The position numbers and the translations under genes are program-made. A DNA stretch of 64,000 nucleotides from Nitzschia sp. pyKryTriq1 (Eukaryota; Bacillariophyta; Bacillariophyceae; Bacillariales; Bacillariaceae). Shown piece by piece: positions 40,130 through 52,400 of the stretch; within the stretch, counting starts at the first letter, position 1, and the number at the start of each line of letters is the position of its first letter. Under the pieces are notes generated by a model. That model made no database searches, was not told the origin of the DNA, and worked only from the letters and a program-made list of their open reading frames with translations. The stretch is from assembly GCA_956465555.1 (NCBI GenBank), contig OY101122.1, forward strand, positions 2,057,001 through 2,121,000, read 5' to 3'.

Positions 40130-43100
40130 ATGTCCCACCGTTCTACTGTCGGACCGACTAGTAATACTGTGGTAGTAGCACCTAAAACGCAACATGAGGC
40201 TCCACCCCCAATCGTCATGCGTCTGAATCGTACCTGGAACATTGATTGTCCGCCCGCCAAAATGGCCATTTTGCATGGGAAACTCGTACCCACGGCTAAA
40301 TCCGCCTTTACATTGGGCGGAAGATTAATGATCAAATCGAAACGACGTCGTATCGCAATTGAGATTCATGGGCCCGATAAAGAAGAACACGATGTGAAGA
40401 GCAGCGGCAGAAGCAGAAGCAGCAGCAGCAGGAGGAAGAAAAGTGGCTCTAGTGATCCTCCACCTCTTCGAGGATTGAAGCGAGAGAACAGGACCATGTC
40501 AGAAGTCATGCAGCTATCGAAAGAATTGATGGATGATGATAAAATTGTCATTCGAATCTTGAAGCCAAGGAAAGTCTGGGGATTTTCGAGAGATCCCGAA
40601 GACAGCAGTGATGATAGCGACAGCGACAGCGACAGTGATGTGAAGAAAGTAGACGAAAAGTCAACCAACACAGAAAAAGAGGAGCCCGAGGGGTGGGTGG
40701 AATATCGAAAGTATGGCCTGGATGAGATTGTGAATGAAGAATTAATCGGGCGACATAAGAACATCTTTGAGGCCAACATGGGCTTGGGTAACAGTCAAGA
40801 GCGACGGGAACTGAAGTTTGACAGCGAAGAGCAAGGTTAGTGCGGGACATGTCAGCACTGATTGTCGCCACGAGTACTCACCCTCGCCTTCACGGGACTC
40901 TCTCTATATATATTATATATATAATGCCAGCCCTCGAGTTCTGGAACGAATTGAAGCAGCTGAAAGCGTTGGTCAAGGAGCGGGCACAGATTCGACTTGC
41001 AATCTTTCAGGAAAGTCAACGCGAGACGGAAGCCTCCATCAAGAGAACCTCCGAGCTGTTACGGTCAAGTCCTAGCCTCAGGGACTTGACTCCAAAATCG
41101 GAAATTCAGTTGCTGATTGAGATTGTCAGTGCTACCAATTTGCCAGTTGCCGATCGTTTGAAGCATTCGACTGATCCCTACGTGATTGTATATCTAGGAC
41201 AGCAAGAAATTCATCGGACCCAATTCATTTCAAGGACAATCAATCCAGTCTGGACTGTTGCCACGGGGTGTTTCTGTCTCCTGTCGATCAGCGCTCAGGA
41301 CTTCTTTCAAGCAAGCAACGGGCTTACCTTTGTGATTAAAGATAAAGATACACTCTCTGCCAGCGACGATTTGGGGAGAGTGTCGGTGCCTCAATCGACT
41401 CTACTTCAACTAACGGGCGAGGAGCGTGTGGCACTGCCCTTGAATATTCTCAAGGCGCACAAATTCAAGCCTAGCAAAACGTCAACCGACAGAGGAGTCG
41501 TCTTTTTGCCGACGCTCTACATTCGTACCCGACCGGCCACCAAGGAGGACCGTAGATTCATGAAAAAAAGCTTTGCCGTTCAAAAGAAAAAGTTGCTTGG
41601 AGTCTATGCTGATCAAACTTTTATCGGCCCTCAAAAGGAACGTGTAAACATTTTTAAACGCGAATCCAAAGTCGTGGACGGGGTTCGCAAGGTATGTTCC
41701 AATTTTGTTTGACCGAGGGGCATGAACTCCTTATCCTCTTACTTCTTACTTCATCATTGGTTGCAAAAAATAGTATCGAGTCAAACCTCATCCGGATCCA
41801 AATCGCCCCGAGCAAGAGACGAAATGGATCGACAACGAGACTTTGCTGGCGGAAACGATGAAACCAACTCATAAATGGACGGAAGCAGGCAGTGGAAGCC
41901 TCGGTAAGCTGTATTTGGAGATTCTCAAGTGTGACGGTTTACCCAATATGGACATCAAGGTAGAGGGCAAGACGGATGCCTTCTGCTGTATTGTATACGA
42001 AGACGCGATTGTGAACACTGATGTCATTCACGATACCCTAAAGCCTCGATGGGTTCCATGGTGTCAACGCGGGTTCATGTTTCGTATGGCCCACCCAAGC
42101 TCGCAAGTCTTGATTGGCGTTTTTGACTATGATTCGGAAAAGAACCTGGCTTTCAATTCACACGATGCCATTGGACGAGTCAACATCGATGTAACCAACT
42201 TTCGACGCGATACAGAATATGTCTTGACGTATGATCTTCACCGATCAGTGCTGGCCTGTAAACGCCAGGTCTACGGAACAATGACGGTTCGAGTGCGTTT
42301 GGAGTATGATAGCTATCGAGACTTCGTCAAGGGGTCCCTGGATTTGCCTCCCATCAAATATATCAACTTGCCCCAAAAACATGCCTTCAAGACTTCTTAC
42401 TTTGTCGTACACGGAGAAGAGAACTTGGAGAGATTTGACATGGACGCCATTACCGCCTATCGGAACGAACTCGAAGGGTATCTGGTCGTTCTTTATTATC
42501 TCAAAAAGGCCGCCATCACGATTCTTCTCTGGCGTAGCCATTTTGATGTCAAGCTTGGAGAGTACAAGACCCAGCTGCCGATTCACTCCTTGGTGGCTTT
42601 TATTATGGGGATCACAATGATTGAGAACTTCAATCTCATTCCCTCCTATTTTCTCTTTTCCATTGCATGGCTTCTCTTGGCTACCAACGAGTTTCGGCAG
42701 AAACATCCTTCACCATGGCATGGATCATTGAGCTACATGCAATTGTGGTATGCCGTGATGGTGAACAAGGCTCCACCAGTTGTGGTTGAGGCTCATGAGA
42801 ATGAAGGAGCAATCCGCGCCTATGAAGAAGAAATGAAGCAACGGAAAGATGAAGAGGTCGCTCGCGGGCGTCAACGTCGGGAGCGACTCCAGCAAATCGA
42901 TGCGTTGTTTCAAGAAGAGCGCGACTCCGCGACTGAAGCCTTTCAAGAGGATATCACTACCAAGCTACGTGAGCTACCAACTCTCAATCCCCTTGCCACA
43001 GCCTACTTGCTTCCAATCCAGCGGAATCTTGGGCAAATTTGTATCGCACTTCGCATCACCTCCAGCATAGTTCTGTGGGACGAGAGCATTTACTCTTTCA

Positions 43101-43693
43101 TCATCGTCAATGTCTGTCTCTTCTTGGGCCTTGTCTTCATTTGGTTCCCCTGGAGTTTTGTCCTTCGTTGGATGATCCGAATCTCCATTTGGGTCTTCTT
43201 GGGACCTTGGATGAAGCTCGTTGATATCTTCTACGTGCAGAAGCAAACCATGGATGGAGAGGACGAGTCAGTATTCTTACAGAAGCTATTCGATGAGCAA
43301 CTCGAAACGAAATTGGTGACCCGAGATGTGATGATGCGAGCCAAGGAAGAAATCCTCAAGATGCGAGCTATGAAACGATACATGTTTGGACGATTTGTTA
43401 CTCGAGTGCCACGGCTCAAAGAGTATCGCTATTCGGATGTGCCTCTTGCAGAATCCTATGCCAAGCCAGTTAAGGCATCATCACGAGGAGTCGTAGTTGA
43501 AAGGCGATCTCATGGACAGACCCTTGCGGGCCAAATGATTCCAATGTGGGGCGATGAAGTCGACCGAGAGAAGTTGGAAAAGAAGCAGCAGCAAGCCAAG
43601 GAAAATGCCAAAAATATCGAAAAGAAAAACGAAGCAATGTTGGAAGCGAAGCCAATCTTAGTCGACGAAAATAATGCCAAAAAAGACGATTAA
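40130..43693 (+). CDS. Double-C2 membrane protein with N-terminal PH-like end (MCTP-like)
   Basis: I rebuild one gene from exons 40130-40835, 40931-41691 and 41774-43693, giving 1128 residues. The 95-bp first intron (GTTAGT...CCAG) joins ERRELKFDSEEQ to ALEFWNELKQLK, which reads like the last strand and helix of a PH domain; only 83 bp would otherwise separate two same-strand genes. C2A is near 292-400 (STDPYVIVYLG, then NPVW), and C2B near 533-640 (KTDAFCCIVY, LKPRWVPW). Two hydrophobic hairpins follow, about 760-800 and 915-965 (FWFPWSFVLRWM region), then a basic coiled tail. Multi-C2 transmembrane proteins tether membranes in a calcium- and lipid-dependent manner. C2A keeps some Asp ligands, C2B fewer. 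A Ser/Arg run (191-203) and DSDSDSD tract lie in the N-terminal part. Confidence 0.75.
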
Positions 43694-43893
43694 TCGGAAC
43701 GAGAAGCATCCAAAGGAACCTTGTCGACAAAAAATCGTTCCGAAAGCGAAGGGCTCCATTCTCTAGAAGTGTAGTTGTCGGCAAGCATTATGTTTGCCGA
43801 TGATGTCCTTTTAACTTGCGTCTAAAATATCTAAAATTATTGTAAGTGCTCTATTGTCTATCGAGTATGCTTGCGTGGTGATGCGGTGGACTT

Positions 43894-44574
43894 CTATCGT
43901 TGTTGAAAAAAATAGCTCGGAGTGGACTGCCTCAGAGGCCGAAAAGGTTGCTGATCGACCCCCCGACGACCTTTGGTATTGGTCAAATCATCGTGTAGTT
44001 GATCCTTAATAGGGCGAACTTTGGGCATCAAGGATGACATTCGAGTGTTTGGCTCTTTTTGATATCGCTTGGCGGCGTAGGCATCTTGACGTGCTCGTTC
44101 ACGAGCCTCCATCACAGAGTCAGCCGAGTGCATTTGCATAAGCTCGGCAATCTCGTTCGGTCGCGCCCCGGTCATGCACAGAACATACAAGTCATTCTTC
44201 ATGGAATGGGATCGCTCTGCATATCGCATCGACCCGTCATGAGTGTAGCGCTCCAACCCCCGAGCGCAAAAGTGCTCCTCCTCGTCAGTGTCGGGTCCAA
44301 GTGAGATCAATAGATCTCGGCTGGAGATCCATTCAATGATCCTTCGGCAAGAATCTCTGAAACGATTGTAATCTTTCCTCTTGTACCAAAGCTGCGCCTT
44401 GACATCGGCTGGATAGTTCTTCTTGGAATCTACCCACTTTACAGAGGCGGACTCGGCAAATCTGACTTTCAGAGGCTGCTGCTGCTTGCTTACACTGACT
44501 TCAACAAATCCTTCATCGCTGTCGCATTCAAAGATGGGTGAAAAGTCCAATTGGAATCGGTAAAGAGGGGCCAT
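43894..44574 (-). CDS. Conserved diatom-type protein of unknown function
   Basis: 226 residues from ATG 44574 (MAPLYRFQ); the frame is open further upstream without an ATG. The core follows a pattern I have seen repeatedly in diatom proteins: KVRFAESASVKWVDSKKNYP, then QLWYKRKDYNRFRDSCRRIIEW, then HFCARGLERYT. The WY-x-x-x-[DE]-[YF] and xRGLE elements appear together in that group. A helix with YAAKRYQKE and a disordered basic tail follow. No function is known. It is tail-to-tail with the C2 gene (200 bp). Confidence 0.7.
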   Translation of the reverse strand: MAPLYRFQLDFSPIFECDSDEGFVEVSVSKQQQPLKVRFAESASVKWVDSKKNYPADVKAQLWYKRKDYNRFRDSCRRIIEWISSRDLLISLGPDTDEEEHFCARGLERYTHDGSMRYAERSHSMKNDLYVLCMTGARPNEIAELMQMHSADSVMEARERARQDAYAAKRYQKEPNTRMSSLMPKVRPIKDQLHDDLTNTKGRRGVDQQPFRPLRQSTPSYFFQQR

Positions 44575-45075
44575 GCCGTTATTACTGTGACGGTTGCTGT
44601 TACTGCCGTTCGCAAATGGCAAATCAAAAATTATGAGTGTCAATTATTCCTTCATCATAGGAATGTTGTGTTGATGGGCGCGTGTGCCAGTCCAAAATCT
44701 GAATCTTGGTCTTCCCTTTGTGGGAGTCATGGATCGGGTAAATCTAAATGTGGATCCCCTTTTGGCGAGGTCGGGCGGGGGTTCGCCTTGTGTACAAGGC
44801 GTTGACTCGTTTAGACCTCGCACGATTTAGCCAAAATGCGAGCGGGACTTCGTTGTACAAGAATGCAAGCAGTCCCGGGTTCTCGGGAATGGACTCATTC
44901 GACTGCCTCGTTCGCATGTGAGTACTGATACAGTTTTTTAGAAGGAAGCGAGATGCCGACATACAAAAATCTAGCAAGCAATATGGCATCGACCTCCACA
45001 GACACCAACTGTGTTTGTAATCCATCCGTCTTTCTTCCTCGCTGTCAAGAGTGAAGCAGCATCCTGCTCTCCCCG
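44575..45075. other. Intergenic, one small palindrome
   Basis: About 500 bp between two minus-strand genes. It contains CGCCTTGT-GT-ACAAGGCG (44784-44801), a perfect 8-bp hairpin. No gene seen. Confidence 0.5.
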
Positions 45076-46107
45076 CTAGATGGTAAACTCGGGTTCATCA
45101 TCTTTCGAAGAAGAGGAGGACGACTCGTCCAATCGCACATCGACCACTTTATCCGATGATGATTCAAAGGACTTGTGTAGAGTCATGACAAATTTATTGT
45201 CCGTCGTTACTTCCACTCCATGTGATTCGTAGTTTAGCTTGTTGATGTACATCTCGAGAGCCGCCTCGTTCGTTTCTTCGACTCGAATGTATAGCTCTGG
45301 TCTTGGAATATTCCGAACAAACTCTTCGCACCTCCCAATGAGAGCTTGCGCAATCCCTCTTCGTCTGTACTTTGGATCGACTGCCAAATCGGACAGGTAG
45401 GGCCGCGGCAACTTGATTTCAGGCTTACACGGTCGGGCATCCACGTCCACGAAACCAATCACTGTTCTTTTTTGAGTTGTTGCTGTTGGTGGTCGTGGTC
45501 GTGGTGTTTCTTCAGTATCACTGCTGCTGCTGCTGCTGCTGCGGCTGGTGGTCATAGTAAGAACTGCCACTAGCATTATATGCAAATCCGTATCGACGTA
45601 GGGAAAATTCTGTTGGAGCCGGTTCAACTCGGCTAATTTGATCAGTCGCCGCCAACCGACTTTTTCTTCGTAGAAGGAATCCATTATAATATCGGAAACA
45701 ACGTTTAGATCGGCGTATTGGCAGTTCTCGATACGAAAAGAAATGGAATCAACATCCTCACGTTCTGCTGGTGCTGCTGGTGCTGGATCATTGTTGTTGT
45801 TGTTGTTGTTGTTGTTCGAAGACAGAAATATTCGTAGACGACTCGTCCTCCTCGTCCTCTCGGACGAAATCTGACACGACGGAATCATCGCGCGCAATGG
45901 TATGCTGTTGGGCGGAGCTACTACTAGCAACGCCTGACACGTGGGCAATGGTATTAGACTGTAGGAAACGAGGACGGAGAGTAGAATCATCTTCATCATT
46001 GTTGTTTTTCCGATCCGGCGATTCGGGGGCAGCGGCAGCCTCCTGTTCCTTTTTGGCGAAGAAGGAGCGAAGACCAGCGGCGTTGCCTTGACATCACTGT
46101 CCTTCAT
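45076..46107 (-). CDS. GNAT-family N-acetyltransferase, probably organelle- or ER-targeted
   Basis: 343 residues from ATG 46107. The C-terminal half is a GNAT fold: ISFRIENCQYADLNVVSDIIMDSF opens it, then FVDVDARP, LPRPYLSDLAVDPKYRRRGIAQALIGRCEEFV, where RRRGIAQAL is the acetyl-CoA pyrophosphate loop, followed by LYIRVEETNEAALEMYINKLNYE. A hydrophobic segment (MILLSVLVSYSLIPLPTCQALL, about 40-60) precedes it and could be a signal peptide if translation began at the MMKM codons at 45999. That would fit plastid import by way of the ER. Asn (NNNNNNNN) and Ser tracts interrupt the sequence. The substrate is unknown; small molecules or protein N-termini are both possible. Confidence 0.75.
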   Translation of the reverse strand: MKDSDVKATPLVFAPSSPKRNRRLPLPPNRRIGKTTMMKMILLSVLVSYSLIPLPTCQALLVVAPPNSIPLRAMIPSCQISSERTRRTSRLRIFLSSNNNNNNNNNDPAPAAPAEREDVDSISFRIENCQYADLNVVSDIIMDSFYEEKVGWRRLIKLAELNRLQQNFPYVDTDLHIMLVAVLTMTTSRSSSSSSSDTEETPRPRPPTATTQKRTVIGFVDVDARPCKPEIKLPRPYLSDLAVDPKYRRRGIAQALIGRCEEFVRNIPRPELYIRVEETNEAALEMYINKLNYESHGVEVTTDNKFVMTLHKSFESSSDKVVDVRLDESSSSSSKDDEPEFTI

Positions 46108-46620
46108 GGCACGTAAGCATGACACGCAATGGGGTATGTAGTAGTAGCATTAGGTTAGGCTAGCTTTCACCAGTATTACAGTACGCCGGATGATAACCTC
46201 CATCTTCGATCGCTTGGATATTGGTTTTTTAGATTTTTTTAGTAACTGGTGCGGCGTACGGATACCGTTAATGCGCGCCGTGGGTGGTGGTGGCAACTTT
46301 CAGGCTTCCGAACGAGTTCCGCGTGGCAATCGGCCTTCTCTTTTCGAACAACAAGGTTCACGACTAACTATGTACAGTACCGGTACTGCCGTCGGCGTTT
46401 GGATCTTCGTTGCTTCTCTCGATGACTAATTTAGTTTTTTAAGACTGCTCTACTCCAAAGAGAGTACTGTAGCTCTACTCTAGAGCTAGAGTAGACGATG
46501 GAGAGGTACAGACATGATGTCAGCGAAGAAAACAAGTAGAATACACCACTAGAACTAGTAGCAAGCTAGAAAGTAGATGTAGATAGGCCTTCGGGGATAG
46601 ATAAGAAGTAGCTACTACTA
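46108..46620. other. Intergenic, no gene seen
   Basis: About 510 bp. It holds CTCTACTCTAGAGCTAGAGTAGA-type palindromes (about 46460-46500) and no convincing ORF. Confidence 0.5.
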
Positions 46621-47436
46621 CTACGCTGCCGCTGCGGCAGACATTTGGTTAAAGCCCATCACCGTGGCATTCAGCAACATGCTATCAACATATGCCAATA
46701 TAATTTCGTAGCTTTCTTGGATCTGTCGCTGCTCCTCCGGACAGTTGTCACCAAAGGAAGAAGCACTGGAACGTTTTTCAAAGGAAGACGAAGTTTTTGC
46801 GTAACGGATCAAACTTTGGAAGGCAGCTTCTGCCCTGCCGTAGTCTGCAAACTCCAAGTGGATAAGCGCAATGTTGTTCAGCAGCGCCAATACCAACAAG
46901 TCAAAGGACGCATTTTCTGTCGGCCGACCCTGTCGAAAGTACTCGTTGATGATATCACCTACGAGCTGATAAGTGTGTGTGTAAAGCGATTGAGCTTTCT
47001 GGAGGGAACGCCGGCAGCAGGTGCTCAGTCCTTGTAAATGTAGTGACAGGGCAAGGTTGAAGACGACGAAAGCAGTGTAGATCTTGCTGTTTTCGATCGG
47101 ATCTACCGAGAAGCAGAAGCCAGGAAACAAGCGCATAGCGCTCGAATAGATGACGAACTGGTTTTGATTGATTGCCCCGTCAATGTGAGATAGGCCCGAA
47201 GAAGAAACGTTACTTCTTAGCCAGTGAAGGGGCATTTGGGCAAGGCGAGTCCTCCTCGCAGAAAGGGCGCTGGAGGTATCTTTTTCGTCTGTAGGATCGG
47301 CATGCAGCATTCCTTTCAGGGAAGTCAAAGCGATTTTGAATTGGCTCATTGCTGCGCTTAGATTCCCTTGTTCGAGGCAATCGCAGCCTTGGTTATTGAG
47401 GGAAGAGAAGTGGTCGAGGTGGATTGGAGTAGCCAT
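46621..47436 (-). CDS. TPR-like helical-repeat protein (diatom family)
   Basis: 271 residues from ATG 47436 (MATPIHLDHF); longer frames upstream lack a better ATG. Helical pairs recall TPR or related repeats: LNNQGCDCLEQGNLSAAMSQFKIAL near the start, VVFNLALSLHLQGL, then LLNNIALIHLEFADYGRAEAAFQSLIRY. Proteins of this kind are common in diatoms and probably act in protein-protein interactions. No catalytic residues or targeting peptide was evident. It ends in a poly-Ala tail. The binding partner is unknown. Confidence 0.65.
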   Translation of the reverse strand: MATPIHLDHFSSLNNQGCDCLEQGNLSAAMSQFKIALTSLKGMLHADPTDEKDTSSALSARRTRLAQMPLHWLRSNVSSSGLSHIDGAINQNQFVIYSSAMRLFPGFCFSVDPIENSKIYTAFVVFNLALSLHLQGLSTCCRRSLQKAQSLYTHTYQLVGDIINEYFRQGRPTENASFDLLVLALLNNIALIHLEFADYGRAEAAFQSLIRYAKTSSSFEKRSSASSFGDNCPEEQRQIQESYEIILAYVDSMLLNATVMGFNQMSAAAAA

Positions 47437-47758
47437 GGTGAGTTCGAGGAGTGATGAGATGAGATGAGATGGGACTACTTCTTTTCGAATTAATAATGTG
47501 ATGTATTCTGAGCTAGTAGGGAGATTTGGCGGGAAAGATGGGAAGAAAAGGAAAATCCGCCAATAAAATATTACGCGAGTACACTTGTATATACTGCGTT
47601 CGGTTCGACCACTGCCCGCAGAAGCAATAGCGTTTCGTTTTTCTTCCGCAACCACAGTGAGAACTTCTGAACTTCTTGAAGTCTGGGCTTATTCATTGGA
47701 TCGCCGTGACCTGATCGACATGCGTGGCATCCTATTTATGTCATTTTTGTAATAAGAG

Positions 47759-48033
47759 ATAAATCCACCACCACCAGGAACATACAGTCAAGAAGAAGTC
47801 GAACGCTGGACCAGGACCGGCTTTCTCGCCAGGTACAGTACTGTCTAATGAAACGACCTCTCCCATTCTCCTTCAATCCAGCATACTTGTGCGATTTAAT
47901 ATCTCTTCTTTTCTATCGGTACTCGTACTTAAAGAAAGTCCGGTCGGAGATACCGGTATAAATCCACGCACCACCAGCAGGAACAGTCGAGAAGAAGTCG
48001 AACCCTCGACCAGGTCCGGCTTTCTCGCCAGGA
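47759..48033. repeat. Direct repeat pair (about 75 bp each)
   Basis: 47759-47833 and 47957-48033 share ATAAATCCAC, CACCACCAG, AGAAGAAGTCGAAC, CGACCAG/GGACCAG and CCGGCTTTCTCGCCAGG in the same order with a few differences. About 125 bp separate them. Confidence 0.8.
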
Positions 48034-48089
48034 AACTACCTCTTGTTGTGTTTGAAGAGTGTGAGCTCTAGAGATTACGTTCTACTTCA

Positions 48090-48540
48090 CTGCAGTTGTG
48101 GCCAGCGGATTGGTAGCGGATTACCCCGGGTCATAGGCATATATATAGCCATCTGGCACAATGGCAAGAATCCGCCGTGAAACCGCAACTTCCCGCTAAG
48201 AAACCCATATGATGCCGATTCCGTAGCTAACAATCCGCTATTCGAGTCACAATGACCCCGTTGACATTTCCATAATATCAACCACCTTCCCGCCACCATC
48301 CCTTCCCGAACCCGCCGAGGAACAGCGAAGAACCCGCCAGCTCCGCCGCCACGAAACTGCAAGAATCTTCCACGAATCCGCTACTCCCACCGCCAGCAAT
48401 CCGCCACCGCGCAGCGATGTTCCCGCCATAACACTGCCAGGAAACCGCCACGCCAAACACGCTAGGAATACGCTGCGAATACGCCATGACACCATTTTTA
48501 AAACAAGCTACGCATCCGCTACTACTGCTACCAGCTACTG
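48090..48540. repeat. Degenerate CCGC(C/T)A-rich tract
   Basis: The words AATCCGCTA, CCCGCCA and ACCGCCA, all variants of one short unit, recur every 10-25 bp, for example at 48303-48345, 48375-48420 and 48428-48485. The unit is too diverged to give a clear period. Confidence 0.5.
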
Positions 48541-48619
48541 TACTAGTATTTTTCTCACTAAAACACAACACACTATACATTCTCATCTCATCATCTACAC
48601 TCCCCTAATCTCACAACGT

Positions 48620-48660
48620 CATGGTGGATAGCAGAATCTGCATGGTGGATAGCAGAATCT
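48620..48660. repeat. Tandem duplicate, 21-bp unit
   Basis: Two head-to-tail copies of CATGGTGGATAGCAGAATCT, separated by one G. Confidence 0.9.
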
Positions 48661-49440
48661 TCTGCTGGTGGTGTAGGTGTCGTCATCAAGGTAGGCATGG
48701 TAGTCTGTTGATTTGCAAATAGTTGATTTGTGAATAGTGTTGTCCTCACTTTTGAAAATGATGGTCGATGTGAATAAACAGCTCTGTAGATCCTTTCCTT
48801 GGTGCAGCACGTTCAACCAAAAGATACTTAGACGATTCGTAACGTCAGTCGATTAATTTGGTGATGGTGATTCATTGCCAGACAGGTAGTTAGACTGCGA
48901 CAACACGTGTTATCGCCTGGGCACAGTGTGGGACGTGTTCGTTTTTGCGTTTTGCGAGGTTTCTCCTTGCTTTAGGAGTCATCACGAGCTATCGCGCGGC
49001 CGTCTTGCTCCTGGACTCCACAAACGGAACGCGATCGTGCGCGGTGCTCTACGAGGCGTTGCACGTCCTGTGTTGTTTATTTGTCCCTGGTACGTTCCTC
49101 GTACACTACTGCGGGCCTTGCCTCTACCGGTACAGTACTCGTGCCAGTACCTCCACAGTACAACGGCTAAGTTCACATCCGCTGCACCATACTGTTCCGT
49201 CGCTCTACTACCAGCTACTACTACTAGAGTAAGCGTTTCCACAATCAATTATTCTGTGAAGCGCATGAACGAGATACCTACCGCGGTACCGGTAGAGAAA
49301 TAGTGAATAGCTAGTTCTTTCGCCATGTTTCCCTGCTCTGTACTAGTTTCAGAGCTAATCGTCGGAGTGAAAGCTTTATGTAGATTACATCAACTCTATT
49401 AAAGCGTATATTACTGTACACGGTCATGCCGTCTACGTTG

Positions 49441-52400
49441 CTAAATATTCGCTTTGCGCGGTTTTCGTTTCTTGCCCCATGACTTTTTGTTGGATCGTTT
49501 CGGTTTGCTGCCTGCTCCAGAACCAGTACTTGAACCGATGGATTGCCTCGAGTCGTCTTCTAGATCAAATTCATCTTCTTCTCGAGGCGAGGGCATCAAG
49601 CTGAGACGAATCTTTGGCAACGGCTTGACTTCAATCATCACTGGTTCGGAAGCAGGAGCATCGAATGTGTCGGATGGCATGGGGGCCGGCTTGGGTTTGC
49701 GGTAGCTTTCTCTGTATTTTTTGGCGTCCATTGGACTTGGTGTTCGGTCTTGAAGAGAATTCGGTTCGGAAACATCGCTCATCAAGTTGGCGTTGGCTTT
49801 GAGCATGTCCTCCAATTTGATGCTTTTGCCATCGTTATGGGTCGACACTGAAGAGCTGCTGTCTTGTTCCTTCTTCTCTTCTCCAAATTTTTGAAAGGAT
49901 CGATTCATATGTGGGGGCAGATCTTCTTCCTTGAACGTATTGACCGCATTCAAGAAACCTGACAAAAGTCCCTTGCCTTCTGGCCCATATCGCTCTCGTA
50001 GTTCATCAACTACCAGCAGGAATGCCTTGTGGACAGCTTCAGGGTTGCTCATATTCTTGCCCACTGGTCGAATCTCTCCCAGAACTGTCGCTTCGCACTC
50101 ACTGTTGTAGGATCGTAGTAATATCTTGACCTTGATACTGAATCCTCTTCTTGGCATTCGTTCGTAAATTTGAAAGGCAAGCTTCTCCGAGTCATCCGAA
50201 TCCACAATTTGAGTCTCAAAGAGCCGAACCAGCTGCCCAAGGCGTGGCCGTTGGTATGAAATCGTTCGATGCGCCCCGCACATGCTTCCAGATGCAATCA
50301 ACTGATGCTCCGATTGGTACTGGTCTCGTTCACGAGGAGTGGCAGGTGGGAACGTCCATGGCGTCTTTTCAAATTCCAAGTCTCCGCGATCTTTCTCCCA
50401 CTGAGAAATGACAGGCGAAGACGAATCGAGCAAGAGCACTCGACAAAGTGGCAAGGGAAGTGGAAGATGGACATTCTTGGCAATGTCACGGACCAACAAC
50501 TGTCCATGTACGTATTGAGGATACCCATGATCGTTGGCAGCTGCCTGTCCTCTCAAGAAATTTCGGCCTGGTACACGACCCCAGGACTTCCATCCTTCCG
50601 GCATGTCGCCGATACTAATGGCACTCATATCATCATTGTCTTCGACTTCGGAACTAGCGTAGCCTGATAGTCCATTCTTCTTGTTCTTTTTGCCTCCTCT
50701 CTTACCGTTACTTGAACTCGCATTGGAGTTTCGCGGTGATTCTCCATCCCTTCCAATACCTCCTCGCACTCCACATCGTTTCGTTTCCGCCTCCAACAAG
50801 ATCTTGATACCGGACATGAGCACTTGTGCTTCGTTGTCCGACTTGGCGACAAAACTTAGCTGGTTGTAGTTGGTTTCCAACGAAATAACTCGTCGAGACT
50901 CTTCTGGTTTCTCCAGAATGAGATCGGAAGGAATCGTTTGATTCATGCAAATGACATCCGTCAAGGCGACCGAATTCTTTCGTGACAGTTCCACCTGAGT
51001 TCGGATCCCCTGGCTGTGATTCAGTACCGATTGATTATCCTAATAGTGTAAAAATATACAACAAGAAAATACAGAAGAAAAAATAATGAGCGATATCGTC
51101 TCCCTGTTATGCAAGCAATCCAGCAAGGAGGATCAACGAACTAAACAAGTAAAATATAGTAACGTACCATGAGTGCCGAATCCAAAGTGACTTCCTCCGA
51201 AGCCACGGACCGTCTATCATCTCCCATTTCCGTCGTCGAGGAACCAGTTCGATTGGTTTCCACATTGGATAGTTTCGAGACGAATCCCAATTGTAAACTC
51301 GCCGATCCTTCCGGCACGTACAGCCACAAGGTACGTCGTTCTCGTTTTCGTCCTCGTACTCGCCAGACATAGACTCCTCCAAAAAGAAATTCTCGAAATT
51401 TGCGTTCAAATTCCTGAATCGATGCTTGATCTTCGGAATTGTTGTTTTCACCAATACCACCACCACCACCACCACCCAAGAACAAGATGGGTTCTGTAGA
51501 GGCATACCACGCTTTGCGTCCCCAAAGAGCTTTGGGAGGACGGGGTAGGCTTTGAAGTTCATGAGTAAATTCGACTTGATGAAGGGCTTCGTAGAGTTTA
51601 TCCGCTTCGGGTGGGGGGGCCACCTTGCCCGTAAGCAAATCATGTGCCGTAATCGATTTGCGAGTTTCAAATTGATACGTTCGTGCATTGACATCATTCC
51701 GTCCATGGATCCGACTCCCTTCCAAACTCAGACCGACATAGAGGCCTTGACTTTTGGCATAGGCCACCAAAGGAGCAACTCCGACACTGGATTGGGCACC
51801 ACCATAGTAATAGGAAGAGGAGGAGGGGTCATTCGTTTCGGCATGATACTCGTCATCTTTGACCATGACGACTTGATCCATGCTGCTATTCGTTCCACAA
51901 AAGACGCCGGATAGACTGGCTGCTCCAATCGCTTCTCTTCCGACTCCTCCTACTGCTGCCCCCACATTGGCCCCGACCGTAAAGGAGCCTCCTCGTTGAA
52001 AGTGCTCCAAGGCTTCTTTGGTTTGCAAAATCAAAATGGAATGGGCGACTTCGACACCCAATTGAAATCCCAAACCAATTCCAGCGATTCCAATGGCCGA
52101 TGGGGCGCTCCATGTCCCATCGGGAAGGCGGGCAATGACAATTCCCGATCCGGCATGAATACTGACACCCAAGACGACCTTATTGCTTCGTAAAAAGGCC
52201 AAACCAACGGCATTTTGAATCATGGCTCGAATCGTCGCTGCTTCGACTGTCTCCTCCTCTTCACCTTGTGTGTTTGTTGTACTCATGGATGCACTATTCA
52301 CCGAAGCAGCATCACTCGAGTGGTTGTTGCCTTTGCCTCCGCCGCCGCCACCACCACCACCACGTTTGACGTTAGTCGTGGTTGTTTCTGAAGTGGTGGT

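Larger units (their letters stand above)
47437..49440. other. 2-kb gene-poor, repeat-rich region
   Basis: No credible gene. It contains the direct repeats and degenerate CCGC-rich tract listed separately. ORFs of up to 125 codons overlap on both strands. Confidence 0.55.

Noticed and set aside
40840-41712. C2 protein starting on its own at 40924
   Set aside because: The gap to the upstream frame is too short, and an in-phase intron gives a better protein; the separate gene was merged.
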